Shown: positions 10,053-19,144, counted from the first letter of the stretch. The stretch is DNA of 36,809 nucleotides from Gammaproteobacteria bacterium (GCA_022451485.1 JAKUQS010000026.1:1-36809); one strand, 5' to 3'. Translations and numbers: made by a program. Notes: generated by a model not told the origin, from the letters alone.

Positions 10053-10206
10053 CTGTCAATGTTCCTGCTAAATACCCCTACAGCCGATCACTTCATCGAT
10101 ATCGTACTAGGTATTCGCGCCCTGGAAAGAATTGATGGTCATGCAAAAATACTGGCGGTGATGTCATATATCTGGTCACCGGACGCGATCTCCGTCATAA
10201 ACCATT

Positions 10207-10234
10207 CGAACAAATCTTGAGTAAATTTTGTTCG
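10207..10234. repeat. Inverted repeat between the DUF47 gene and the 2PGK gene
   Basis: Arms CGAACAAA (10207-10214) and TTTGTTCG (10227-10234) flank a 12-nt loop in the 193-bp space between two converging genes. It may act as a weak bidirectional terminator or 3'-end stabiliser. There is no U-tract after either arm, so a classical terminator is not supported. I see nothing else recognisable in 10053-10245. Confidence 0.4.
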
Positions 10235-10245
10235 TAATACTGGCC

Positions 10246-11397
10246 TTAACCGCTGTGAGCATGAGCCACAATCGCGCTACTCACTAGCCCCATAATTTCC
10301 ACTGTTGCAGATTCCTGCTCCTGATTATGAATGACAGGAATCCCCTGATTCTTGGCTTCTTGGGTAAGCATCGATTGTTGCGCCCATATCGTCTCGATAT
10401 TGTCCAGATAACGTTTCCCACGGCGCCCCGGCGCCTCTCTGCCACGTTGCCGAAAGCGCCGCACTAACTGTTTTTGATCAGCCACTGTTAAGATCAACTC
10501 GACCATCACATCTTCTCGACCCAGAGTGACCTGACTTTTTAGCAATCCGGGCCAAATATGAACCCCCTCGACCAAGACAGAAACACTCTCGCGTTGCGCA
10601 CGTGCCAACACAGCCCGTGAAGCAAGTTGCACCAACTCTGCCTGGCGCCGAAACCCCTGAAATAGATTGCCTTCTCCTTTGTCATCTGCGCCGCTTGCAT
10701 CAACCGACAGGTTGACCTCAAAGGACGAGCCATGCAGTTCTGGCACAAGTGCAGCCGGCACCATCTCACGCATAATTTCACGCAACATATCTGTTGACTG
10801 AGTCCGTACGATATCCAACCGGGTTGCGATTTCTGCTGCTAACGTACTTTTACCCACCCCTGGTGCTCCGCCACATAGGAGAACCAGAATCCCATCTCCA
10901 CGATCAAAGAGGCTCCAGGCCCGGTAGCGTTCCGCAAATTCCTCGCCCAATTCTTTGCGGAGTAAATTCAGTGTGACCCGCTCTATCTCGTCTGAACGCA
11001 CTTCATAAATTTTGTTCGATACAAATTCCTGATATACAGCTTGTGCCAATTCAGACGAGGTATCGATAGGAAGACCGCACCGCTCCAACCGTTTCTGGTG
11101 TAGGCGACGCGAAAACCAATCCAATTCATTGTCTCGTCGTCGAAATCGAATGCGACCACGACGCTCAAGGACCATACGGTAGGCTTCTACGCGCTCTTGG
11201 CCGAAACTGCTTTCCAGGCATTGAACGGCGACGGTACGCAAGAGCTTACTGGTTACCGTACCCTTTGAAGCAAGTGTATCTCTGACCTCATCAGCAACCG
11301 CGTAGGCCTCATCGAATGACAGACCGGTGGCCTGGAGTGAACGTGTCAAAATACCACGCAAAAAGGGATGCACGGATCCATCTTTACCAGTGACCAT
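10246..11397 (-). CDS. 2-phosphoglycerate kinase-like protein with ATP-cone-like region
   Basis: About 383 residues. The N-terminal roughly 180 residues resemble ATP-cone modules: GSVHPFLRGILTRSLQATGL with SSFGQERVEAYR, then a second copy-like stretch ending EEFAERYRAW. The C-terminal part is a P-loop kinase with Walker A GGAPGVGKSTLA, followed by EIATRLDIVRTQSTDMLREIMR and a late VLVEGVHIWPG strand. This plan matches proteins annotated as 2-phosphoglycerate kinase, the archaeal enzyme that makes 2,3-bisphosphoglycerate for cyclic-DPG. The bacterial role is not established to my knowledge. The frame opens at a TTG (11409), but the ATG at 11397 is the more usual start; neither has a strong ribosome site. 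It is divergent from sixA with an 80-bp gap. Confidence 0.75.
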   Translation of the reverse strand: MVTGKDGSVHPFLRGILTRSLQATGLSFDEAYAVADEVRDTLASKGTVTSKLLRTVAVQCLESSFGQERVEAYRMVLERRGRIRFRRRDNELDWFSRRLHQKRLERCGLPIDTSSELAQAVYQEFVSNKIYEVRSDEIERVTLNLLRKELGEEFAERYRAWSLFDRGDGILVLLCGGAPGVGKSTLAAEIATRLDIVRTQSTDMLREIMREMVPAALVPELHGSSFEVNLSVDASGADDKGEGNLFQGFRRQAELVQLASRAVLARAQRESVSVLVEGVHIWPGLLKSQVTLGREDVMVELILTVADQKQLVRRFRQRGREAPGRRGKRYLDNIETIWAQQSMLTQEAKNQGIPVIHNQEQESATVEIMGLVSSAIVAHAHSG

Positions 11398-11477
11398 GAG
11401 TTCAGACAAAATCAGAGTTCTCGAATAAATAACGCCATTGGGTTTTATGATGGCTATAGGTTACATAATTCAGCGTA

Positions 11478-11978
11478 ATGAGGCACACCCTATTCCTGCT
11501 ACGTCATGCGGAAGCGTCCCCCACCCCTCGCGGTGGCACCGACTTTGATCGACCTCTGTCCAATCAGGGCGAGTTAGACGCTATTCTTACTGCACGCTGG
11601 CTCAACGAACATCACGCTCTACCGCTGACAGCCAATAGTTCACCAGCCACGCGAGCGCATCAAACTATCACAGCTTTATCCACTCGGCGACCATCTGAGA
11701 CGCTTGATCTGGCATTTGATAAACGACTCTACTTGGCAAATGTCCAAACTCTCCTGGAAATACTGGCCGAAACATCTGAATCTATCAATCGGTTACTCTT
11801 GGTCGGACATAATCCAGGGCTGACGCATCTCTTGCACTATCTCACTCCACCGAACGCCCTCTCCCCCGACTGCCAAGTGATGTCGCCCGCATCGATTGCC
11901 CTCATCAGCTTGGATTCAAACTGGTGTGATCTTTCTCAGCAATGCAGCTCCTCTTGCCAATTAATTTTTCCACATTAA
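11478..11978 (+). CDS. sixA: Phosphohistidine phosphatase SixA
   Basis: A 166-residue member of the histidine phosphatase superfamily. The small size, without a long helical insertion, matches SixA, which removes phosphate from histidine phosphotransfer proteins or the nitrogen-PTS. The nucleophile is His10 in LLRHAEA, the second arginine lies in SSPATRAHQT, and the later catalytic histidine is in LVGHNPGLTHLLHYL. The tail after about residue 140 is serine-rich and poorly conserved-looking. It is divergent from the kinase-like gene; a CATAAT at 11464-11469 could be a -10, with no convincing -35. It converges with the MFS gene over a 51-bp gap without a clear terminator. Confidence 0.87.
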   Translation: MRHTLFLLRHAEASPTPRGGTDFDRPLSNQGELDAILTARWLNEHHALPLTANSSPATRAHQTITALSTRRPSETLDLAFDKRLYLANVQTLLEILAETSESINRLLLVGHNPGLTHLLHYLTPPNALSPDCQVMSPASIALISLDSNWCDLSQQCSSSCQLIFPH

Positions 11979-12029
11979 TCCCGCCGTCTTCTCAAACCGG
12001 TAAATCTGACAACTCTCCTCGGCAACAGG

Positions 12030-13184
12030 TTAATGATTAACGTCGCGCCAGTAGTAAAAAACCCATCCCATAACAAGCAAACCGCCACTCGCCAATACCG
12101 CAACGGCTGTGCTCGGCCCTAACCATTCGGCCAACCATCCCACATTCAGAAGCCCTATGGGGCTAGCGCCAATGCAAAACGCCAGCACACCCAGTATTCG
12201 ACTACGCATTTCGGGTGGCGCCTCAAGATACATAATCGTTGCCTGCATTGTGGAAAACCCGGCAACACCGAGTCCACCGATGAGTAGCACGACCAAGGAT
12301 ACGGTAAAGCCTGACGAAAAAGAAAAGACCAAGATTCCACATAGAAAAATCGTTGCACCATAGACAAATAGGCGACGGTAGTGACCGGGCTGTGCAAATA
12401 ACGTAGCAAAGATCGCGCCGACAAACGCCCCCCCACCTTCAGCAGACGCCAGCATGCCAATAAAGACCGGATTCAATCCAAGCTCCTCATTTCCGATTAC
12501 CGGCACCATCGCCACAAAGGGAAACCCAAAAAAATTCAACACAACCGTTACTGTTAAGACCATTGTGATGACACGATTTGATCGGATGTAACGTAATCCT
12601 TCCCGCAAGTCAGTAAAAAACTTGGACCCCATCGCCAAGGCCGGCCCTGGGCGATAAGTCATTGTCTGAATGAAATAAATGGCACTAGAAAAGAGGACAA
12701 GTCCAACCAAATAAGTCCCCTGGAGACCGATAGCGGCATAGATTACGCCACCGAGTAGTGGACCAAGCATTCGAGTTACGTTAGTTGTGGCTGAATCAAG
12801 ACTCATCGCCACCCCTACATTGTTGTTGCCAGCAATGTCGCCAAGTAGTGTGCGTCTCACTGCATAGTCGGCAGACCAGATCATTCCATTCAGGAACGCA
12901 CCTAATCCTATGTGCCACAACTCAATCTCGTCAGTGAGCACAAGTAAAGACAACACAGCACAACTCGTTGCAACACCCCAAAACCCAATCAACAACAATT
13001 GTCGACGGTTAATCTTTTCTGCCAATACTCCAATCAAACCGCCGAAAAAAATCATCGGCGACATCCGTAGAACCAGCATTAAGGAAACGATAAACGGCGA
13101 ATCTGTTAGCTCGAACACAAAGACTGCGACGGCTAATACCTCTAACCAACGAACAGTCCCATATATCAGGCCAACGGCCCACAT
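12030..13184 (-). CDS. MFS transporter, EntS/MFS_3-like; start uncertain
   Basis: A major facilitator superfamily permease with about eleven visible hydrophobic helices over 384 residues. The loop between helices 2 and 3 (GLIGVLAEKINRRQLLLIGF) is the MFS signature, and the whole resembles the MFS_3/EntS exporter branch. From the first ATG (13184) the protein opens inside the first helix (MWAVGLIYGTVRWLEVL). The in-frame codons just upstream encode RARLALLRDPNFCR, exactly the pre-helix segment expected in this family. That open stretch reaches back to a TGA at 13308-13310 but has no ATG, GTG, TTG or CTG. The true N-terminus may therefore be longer, from a rare start. It is the last gene of the minus-strand hyu operon, 89 bp after hyuB, and probably moves the pathway's substrate or product. 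Confidence 0.82.
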   Translation of the reverse strand: MWAVGLIYGTVRWLEVLAVAVFVFELTDSPFIVSLMLVLRMSPMIFFGGLIGVLAEKINRRQLLLIGFWGVATSCAVLSLLVLTDEIELWHIGLGAFLNGMIWSADYAVRRTLLGDIAGNNNVGVAMSLDSATTNVTRMLGPLLGGVIYAAIGLQGTYLVGLVLFSSAIYFIQTMTYRPGPALAMGSKFFTDLREGLRYIRSNRVITMVLTVTVVLNFFGFPFVAMVPVIGNEELGLNPVFIGMLASAEGGGAFVGAIFATLFAQPGHYRRLFVYGATIFLCGILVFSFSSGFTVSLVVLLIGGLGVAGFSTMQATIMYLEAPPEMRSRILGVLAFCIGASPIGLLNVGWLAEWLGPSTAVAVLASGGLLVMGWVFYYWRDVNH

Positions 13185-13273
13185 TCGACAAAAATTGGGG
13201 TCGCGAAGTAGTGCTAACCGAGCTCTCCAACTGTTCGCCGGACGACTTGTGTCACTTGAATCTGAGCGGGCGG

Positions 13274-15001
13274 TTACGATACACCCCGAAGCGATTGAGT
13301 CGCTGGCTCATCGACTGAACCATCGCCGTTAAGAGCGACCTTGTAGTCCTGATTTGCGCTCTCCAACGTAATCAACCCATTGCGGACATCCTCGGCGACA
13401 CGCTCAGACTCGCGCGTTGCGGGATCCCCAAATCCACCGCCACCAGCCATTTCCAAAACCAAATGCGTACCTGAGGGAACATGCTGCTGACCTTTTGAGC
13501 GCATGGCATTACCATCGGTCAGCGAAACCCGGCCCGCAGCACCGTCTTGGCCTCCATTGCGTCCGCGCGGCGCGTTGTCCACTCGCTCATACATCGCCAA
13601 AACGTCAAACGGTATATCGTCAACCCCACCGATTTCCATTACCTGCCCGCAACCACCACGGAATTGGCCCGCACCACCTGATCCTTCTCGAAATTCTTTA
13701 CGCCAGAAAACGATCGGGGTGATGGCCTCAGTTGCTTCTACTGGGATTCCGCGAATCCCGCTTGGAAATGCCGTTGAACTAAGCCCATCCTTAGTCGGGC
13801 GGGCACCCATACCCCCCGAATTAAAGTGCAGCAGATCAAACTCCGGCACATATCCCTCGTAACCCGACTTCGCCGAAGTAGCAGCGCCGCCCCGCAGCTG
13901 CAAATTCCACATCGACGCCGACCCCTCTGCCTGGCAACCCCCCTCCAGCACCTGATGAAGGCAGCCCAGTACCGTGTCGGGCAAAAGATGACCAATAATA
14001 TGGCGTGCTGCAACCGCAAATGGACGCTGAACATTCAGAATACAACCCTTCGGCGCATGAAAGGTGATAGGAAGCAACGACCCGTAGTTATTGGGAATAT
14101 CCGGCGCAACAGCGCACTTCACACCAAAACAGGTATAGGCCTTGGTGTAATTGAGGACCACGTTAATACCGTATCGACTCGCGGGCGAGGACCCAGTGTA
14201 ATCCACATGAATATTGTCATCGCTTACTGTTAGTTCGGCACTCAGGGTCACCGGCTCGTCATAACCATCCATCGTCAACATGTTAGAGAAACTGCCGTTT
14301 CTTAGTTTAGCAATGCGTTCAATAGTCGCCAGGCGGGAGTTCTCGATGATGAACTCACCTAAATCAGACAAATCGTCCTGGCCAAACTCTTCCATCATCG
14401 CAACTAACCGCTCACTTCCGATATCATTTGCGCCAGCAAATGCATAGATGTCACCAACCACCTGCCCGGGTTCGCGGACGTTTGTTTCAAGGATCGAGAT
14501 GAGCGTTTCATTCACCTCACCTCGCCTGAAAAGATGCATGATGGGAATATTGACACCTTCCTCAAACACCTGACTGGCGTCGGGGCCGAAACCCCGGCCA
14601 CCAATATCCACCACGTGGCAGGTATTGGCAAAAAGGGCAACAACACTACCTTTGTGATAGGTGGGCGTCACCACGGTCACATCATGCAAGTGACCGGACG
14701 TCTGCCATGGATCGTTAGTGATAAAAACATCGCCTGGCTCCATAACCTCGATAGGGTAACGGGCCAGGAAATGAACGATAGCTTCCGCCATTGCGTTGAT
14801 ATGGCCAGGCGTCCCGGTGACTGCCTGAGCCAACATTCGCCCCTGCGTATCAAACACCGATGCTGCCAAGTCTCCAGCTTCTCGAACGCTGGTTGAGAAA
14901 GAAGTACGGACCAGTGTCTGGGCCTGCTCTTCAACAACCGAGATCAGCCGATTCCACATAATTTGATGTCGAATGGCCGATATACCGCCTGGTGAACTCA
15001 T
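13274..15001 (-). CDS. hyuB: Hydantoinase B/oxoprolinase family subunit
   Basis: A 575-residue HyuB-family protein, the partner of HyuA in ATP-dependent N-methylhydantoinase, 5-oxoprolinase, acetone carboxylase and caprolactamase complexes. Family hallmarks are the N-terminal VREAGDLAASVFDTQGRMLAQ, then GHINAM, GDVFITNDPWQTSGHLHDV and HVVDIGGRG, and the glycine-rich late stretch GGAGQFRGGCGQ. The frame opens at TTG 15004, but the adjacent ATG at 15001 has GAGGAGAG about 5 nt ahead. It lies 18 nt downstream of hyuA on the same strand. The exact substrate of such complexes cannot be read from sequence. The N-terminus is family-like and complete. Confidence 0.92.
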   Translation of the reverse strand: MSSPGGISAIRHQIMWNRLISVVEEQAQTLVRTSFSTSVREAGDLAASVFDTQGRMLAQAVTGTPGHINAMAEAIVHFLARYPIEVMEPGDVFITNDPWQTSGHLHDVTVVTPTYHKGSVVALFANTCHVVDIGGRGFGPDASQVFEEGVNIPIMHLFRRGEVNETLISILETNVREPGQVVGDIYAFAGANDIGSERLVAMMEEFGQDDLSDLGEFIIENSRLATIERIAKLRNGSFSNMLTMDGYDEPVTLSAELTVSDDNIHVDYTGSSPASRYGINVVLNYTKAYTCFGVKCAVAPDIPNNYGSLLPITFHAPKGCILNVQRPFAVAARHIIGHLLPDTVLGCLHQVLEGGCQAEGSASMWNLQLRGGAATSAKSGYEGYVPEFDLLHFNSGGMGARPTKDGLSSTAFPSGIRGIPVEATEAITPIVFWRKEFREGSGGAGQFRGGCGQVMEIGGVDDIPFDVLAMYERVDNAPRGRNGGQDGAAGRVSLTDGNAMRSKGQQHVPSGTHLVLEMAGGGGFGDPATRESERVAEDVRNGLITLESANQDYKVALNGDGSVDEPATQSLRGVS

Positions 15002-15019
15002 CAATCTCTCCTCACAGAT

Positions 15020-17113
15020 TCACGTCTTTCGTTCAAGGACAATATAACCAGCGGTATGAACCACCGCGGTATACTGGGCTGAGACAACCGTAGCGGTATC
15101 CTGTTCTACAATGACCGCAGGACCCAAGATCGTCGCGCCAGCCTCAAGACTGGAACGGTCATAACATGGTGCCTCATCAAACTGACCACTCTCCGCATCG
15201 ATCAGCTGGCGCTGCCCTACCGGCACCGGTACATAACTGTCTGGCTGTGACGCCACCGATGACGGCGATTCCCGGAGCGTACTCACCAGTAATGTCCAGG
15301 TAAGAATTTCGACTTCTACTCCAGGGATAATCCGCTCGTACAGACGGTGATATTCACGCTCAAACGCCGCTCGCAGGGTTTCGCCAGCCGATTCATCCAG
15401 CGGGGTTTGCTCCACAATGACTGGTATTTCGACTCCGACTTCGTGTCCTTGCCCCAAATAGCGCATAAATGCAGTCTGTGTCTGCGCGAGCTGTTGCCCG
15501 GGTGCACCTGCCTCAACGACTGCAGTGGCCTCCTCACGCATTTCCTCAAGCAATCGATTAGTCTCATTCACGTTCAGACTCGACAACTGCTGGTAGTGGC
15601 TTCGAATCACTTCATAAGCCACTGGCGCGCGCAGAAACCCAAGAGCCGATCCCACGCCCGCACCAGGCGGAATGACAACTCGATCCACTCTCAGCTTTTC
15701 AGCTAATCGACTGACATGAATTGGAGCAGCGCCACCAAACGCGATCAGCGTACGGGCATCAACATTCTTCCCGCTTTCGATAGCATGAACCCGTGCGGCA
15801 TTCGCCATATTCTCATCGACGATTTCTGATACTCCAAGCGCTGCATGTTCCACGGTAAAATCCAGGGAATTCCCGACCGAACGCATCAAGGCATCAGCCG
15901 CTGATGCAGAATCCAATTGCATGCTGCCCCCAGCAAAGTTATTCGGATCGATTCGACCTAATGTCACGTCAGCATCTGTGACTGTCGGTAATTGCCCGCC
16001 GAGTCCATAACAGACCGGTCCAGGATTAGAGCCAGCGCTTTCCGGCCCGACGCTGATTCTTCGCATCGAATCAACCCCTGCAATCGATCCGCCCCCAGCT
16101 CCGATCTCAACCATCTCGATCACCGGAATGCGAAGCGGAATACCGCTGCCCTTCAAAAAGCGATATTCCCTCGCGACTTCGAAGGTTCTAGCTGTTTGCG
16201 GTTGACCCTCATCAATCAAACAAACCTTAGCCGTAGTACCACCCATATCGTAAGACAGGACGTTATCAAGACCGAGTTCAGTCGCAATGTGACTACTAAA
16301 GATTGCACCCCCAGCCGGCCCAGACTCCACAAGACGTACAGGAAATCGAACCGCCGTATCTAGCGTCGTGATGCCCCCGCCAGACAACATCAGAAATAGC
16401 GGACACGTTAAACCTACATCACGCAAGAGCTCGTTTAATGCACGCAGGTGTCGACTCATTAACGGCTGCACGTAGGCATTGGCACATGCGGTGGAAATTC
16501 GCTCAAACTCCCGCATTTCCGGCGACACTTCAGACGAAAGCGTTACTTCCATATTCGGCGCTTCTTCCAGAAGTATCTCCCGCACTCGCTCTTCATGTAC
16601 CGAGTTGCGATAACTGTGAAGAAATCCGACGGCGATACTCCGCACCCCGGCATTCGCCAGTTTCGGCACACACAAACGCACCTGTTTTTCGTCAAGAGGC
16701 AATAACACGTCACCGGTAGCGGTGATCCGTTCTGTGATTCCGTAGCGCATCGCCCGGGGGACAAGCGGCGTGGGCAACTCTATATTGACGTCGTACTGCT
16801 CAAAACGATTTTCGTTTCGCATCTCGATGCTGTCACGAAATCCCTTCGTGGTGAGTAACGCGACTGGTGAGCCTGCCCTCTCAATGAGAAGGTTAGTAGC
16901 CAACGTCGTCCCATAAATCAGACTTTCGACCTCTGCGGCGTCTATCTTCGACTGTTCAAGCACGTCTAGAACTCCCGAGACGACGCCCTCTTCAGGTTTT
17001 GGCTTTGTCGTTAAGGTCTTAGCCGTATACTGATTTGTCTGGGTCTCCAACGCCACATCGGTAAATGTTCCACCGATATCGACTGCTATCCTACAACGAG
17101 ACGTGCTGGCCAT
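15020..17113 (-). CDS. hyuA: Hydantoinase A/oxoprolinase family subunit
   Basis: A 697-residue HyuA-family ATPase of the ASKHA fold that energises hydrolysis or carboxylation with HyuB. The N-terminal phosphate loop is AVDIGGTFTDVALE (about residues 10-23), followed by GTTLATNLLIER and later LSYDMGGTTAKVCLID, the second ATP-binding loop. Near the C-terminal third are AFGGAAPIHVSRLAEKL and IPPGAGVGSALGFL, both typical. The length agrees with N-methylhydantoinase A and oxoprolinase A (about 680-700). It starts 5 nt after the threonine-aldolase-like gene, so translation is probably coupled. Which of hydantoin, oxoproline, lactam or ketone is the substrate is open. Confidence 0.92.
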   Translation of the reverse strand: MASTSRCRIAVDIGGTFTDVALETQTNQYTAKTLTTKPKPEEGVVSGVLDVLEQSKIDAAEVESLIYGTTLATNLLIERAGSPVALLTTKGFRDSIEMRNENRFEQYDVNIELPTPLVPRAMRYGITERITATGDVLLPLDEKQVRLCVPKLANAGVRSIAVGFLHSYRNSVHEERVREILLEEAPNMEVTLSSEVSPEMREFERISTACANAYVQPLMSRHLRALNELLRDVGLTCPLFLMLSGGGITTLDTAVRFPVRLVESGPAGGAIFSSHIATELGLDNVLSYDMGGTTAKVCLIDEGQPQTARTFEVAREYRFLKGSGIPLRIPVIEMVEIGAGGGSIAGVDSMRRISVGPESAGSNPGPVCYGLGGQLPTVTDADVTLGRIDPNNFAGGSMQLDSASAADALMRSVGNSLDFTVEHAALGVSEIVDENMANAARVHAIESGKNVDARTLIAFGGAAPIHVSRLAEKLRVDRVVIPPGAGVGSALGFLRAPVAYEVIRSHYQQLSSLNVNETNRLLEEMREEATAVVEAGAPGQQLAQTQTAFMRYLGQGHEVGVEIPVIVEQTPLDESAGETLRAAFEREYHRLYERIIPGVEVEILTWTLLVSTLRESPSSVASQPDSYVPVPVGQRQLIDAESGQFDEAPCYDRSSLEAGATILGPAVIVEQDTATVVSAQYTAVVHTAGYIVLERKT

Positions 17114-17118
17114 ACGCT

Positions 17119-18165
17119 CTACCCGACCTTAGTCACTAATTCTTTAAGTACATCACAGGCTACAACAATATCTTGCCGCTCAATATCCACGTGAGTCACC
17201 GCCCGCATGCGGCGATGATCGGAAGCGCCTATGCGCACGCCCCGCTCGGCCATCGCCTGTGACAACGCCTTCGCGGACTGCCCGGTATTACCAACATCGA
17301 AAAAAACAAGATTGCTCTCAACCGCTTCATTGATCAATGAAATGCCCTCTATGGATCGCAGGCGATCGGCTAAAAAGCGCGCATTGTCATGGTCTTCAGC
17401 CAAACGATCAATGTGGTGCGCTAAGGCCCAACTGCCGGCAGCAGCAAGAATCCCGGCCTGTCGCATAGCCCCACCAAAACGATGTTTCCAACGCCAAGCC
17501 TTCTCAATAAACGCCGCCTCACCTGCTAGCACACCCCCGACGGGACAACCAAGTCCCTTGCTGAGATCGAGCCACGCCGTATCTACCAGTGAGGCATAAG
17601 TTTTTGCTGCGACCCCGGACGCTACCACCGCATTCATGAGCCTAGCCCCATCCATATGCACACTAATGCCCTTATCACGAGCTACATCAGATACTTCTTG
17701 CAATGTTGAAAGTGGCCAGATCGAACCACCCCCACGATTTGACGTTTGTTCAACCACCACCAGCCTGGTCGGACATTCGTGAAATGAACCGGTGCGAATT
17801 GCCTCTTCCAATTGATCCGCCGTGAAGATGCCATTTGTGCCTCGCAATGGCCGCACCATTGCCCCGGCAAAAACAGCAAGACCACCTGCCTCCGAGGTTA
17901 TGACATGTGCTGTTTCATCGGCAATGATCTCATCACCGGCTTCACAGTGGACGGCCATTGCAATCTGATTACACATGGTGCCCGACGGCAAGAAAACCGC
18001 TGCTTCCTTACCAAGCAGTTCGGCAATTTCCTCGCACAATCGATTGACACTGGGGTCGCGCCGCTGCTGTTCATCGCCAACCTCTGCGTCTGCCATCGCC
18101 TGGCGCATCCCCAGAGGGGGCTGGGACTGTGTGTCGCTGTAAAGGTTAATCTCTTTGTTTTTCAA
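17119..18165 (-). CDS. Threonine-aldolase-family PLP enzyme
   Basis: A fold-type I PLP enzyme of 348 residues in the threonine aldolase/beta-eliminating lyase family, which cleaves beta-hydroxy amino acids to glycine plus an aldehyde. The PLP lysine is Lys203 in LDLSKGLGCPVGG, the cofactor-binding aspartate is in HMDGARLMNA, and the stacking histidine is His87. The opening SDTQSQPPLGMRQAMADAEVG fits. The next loop reads GDEQQRRDPSVN where classic low-specificity L-threonine aldolases have GDDVYGEDPTVN, so specificity may differ. The start is TTG 18165; the only nearby in-frame alternative, an upstream GTG, is cut off by a TGA. It sits between the dehydrogenase (19 nt) and hyuA (5 nt). Confidence 0.82.
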   Translation of the reverse strand: MKNKEINLYSDTQSQPPLGMRQAMADAEVGDEQQRRDPSVNRLCEEIAELLGKEAAVFLPSGTMCNQIAMAVHCEAGDEIIADETAHVITSEAGGLAVFAGAMVRPLRGTNGIFTADQLEEAIRTGSFHECPTRLVVVEQTSNRGGGSIWPLSTLQEVSDVARDKGISVHMDGARLMNAVVASGVAAKTYASLVDTAWLDLSKGLGCPVGGVLAGEAAFIEKAWRWKHRFGGAMRQAGILAAAGSWALAHHIDRLAEDHDNARFLADRLRSIEGISLINEAVESNLVFFDVGNTGQSAKALSQAMAERGVRIGASDHRRMRAVTHVDIERQDIVVACDVLKELVTKVG

Positions 18166-18184
18166 TTCTGTTCAAACCACTTGT

Positions 18185-19069
18185 TTATGACCGGCGGAAG
18201 CGCCGCACCAAACTAGACGTATCCCAACGCCCACCACCCATGGACTGGACTTCAGAGTAAAACTGGTCAACTAACGCGCTGACCGGCAATAACGCGCCAT
18301 TCCGATTAGCCTCGGCCAGGCAGAGTCCCAAATCCTTTCGCATCCAATCGACAGCAAAGCCGAAATCGAACTTATCTTCATGCATTGTTGCACCGCGGTT
18401 CTCCATCTGCCACGACTGTGCGGCGCCTTTTGAAATCACATCCAAGACCTGGTTGGTATCCAAGCCTGCTCGCTCTGCGAAATTAACTGCCTCTGATAAA
18501 CCTTGGACCAGTCCCGCAATCGCAATCTGATTAACCATTTTGGTGAGTTGTCCATTACCCACCGGACCCATCAACTGACAGGATCGTGCAAAACTGTCGA
18601 TCGCTGCGCTAACTCGATCAAACGTGCTCTGGTCGCCACCCACCATCACCGTCAACACGCCATTTTCCGCACCGGCCTGACCGCCCGACACGGGGCCGTC
18701 GAGAAATTCTAGTCCTCGAGATTTTGCCTCGTCATAAAGTTCACGAGCCACCTCAGCAGAAGCCGTCGTGTGATCAATAAAGACCGCGCCCTTGGACATA
18801 CCGTTAAACGCCCCATCCGGACCCATGGTGACAGCCCGAATATCATCATCATTACCCACGCAGGCGAAAACCGCCTGTGCGTCACGCGCCGCCTCAGCGG
18901 GCGTCGCCGCGGAGGAGCCGCCATGCTCGCTGACCCATTGATTCGCCTTAGCCTCGGTTCGATTAAAAACGGTAACCTGGTAACCCTTCGCAGCAAGGTG
19001 TCCTGCCATCGGGTACCCCATTACCCCCAAACCAATAAATGCAACCCGCTCAACAGCAACCTGATTCAT
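18185..19069 (-). CDS. 3-hydroxyisobutyrate dehydrogenase family oxidoreductase
   Basis: A beta-hydroxyacid dehydrogenase of 294 residues; relatives include 3-hydroxyisobutyrate dehydrogenase (MmsB), tartronate semialdehyde reductase (GarR/GlxR) and succinic semialdehyde reductases. The Rossmann motif is FIGLGVMGYPMA at 11-22, the substrate motif DGPVSGGQAGAENG at 124-137, and the catalytic lysine is Lys177 in GNGQLTKMVNQ. Asn36-Arg37 after the second strand suggests NADP(H) preference, though this is weak evidence. The frame opens at a TTG (19084); the ATG at 19069 is chosen because GAGGA lies 8 nt before it. It heads the five-gene minus-strand operon ending with the MFS gene. The aldehyde or acid it handles is unknown. 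Confidence 0.88.
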   Translation of the reverse strand: MNQVAVERVAFIGLGVMGYPMAGHLAAKGYQVTVFNRTEAKANQWVSEHGGSSAATPAEAARDAQAVFACVGNDDDIRAVTMGPDGAFNGMSKGAVFIDHTTASAEVARELYDEAKSRGLEFLDGPVSGGQAGAENGVLTVMVGGDQSTFDRVSAAIDSFARSCQLMGPVGNGQLTKMVNQIAIAGLVQGLSEAVNFAERAGLDTNQVLDVISKGAAQSWQMENRGATMHEDKFDFGFAVDWMRKDLGLCLAEANRNGALLPVSALVDQFYSEVQSMGGGRWDTSSLVRRFRRS

Positions 19070-19144
19070 CGTTCTAATCCTCAACAGTCATATAATCGAG
19101 TCACACCTTGGCCAAACATACATGCCTAAGGAGATGACTTCGAA

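Noticed and set aside
10207-10234. Inverted repeat as an intrinsic terminator
   Set aside because: There is no T-run after either arm and the loop is 12 nt; kept only as a repeat.
12910-13332. Plus-strand open frame across the hyuB-MFS junction
   Set aside because: It is antisense to two recognisable genes, has no domain likeness and no ribosome site.
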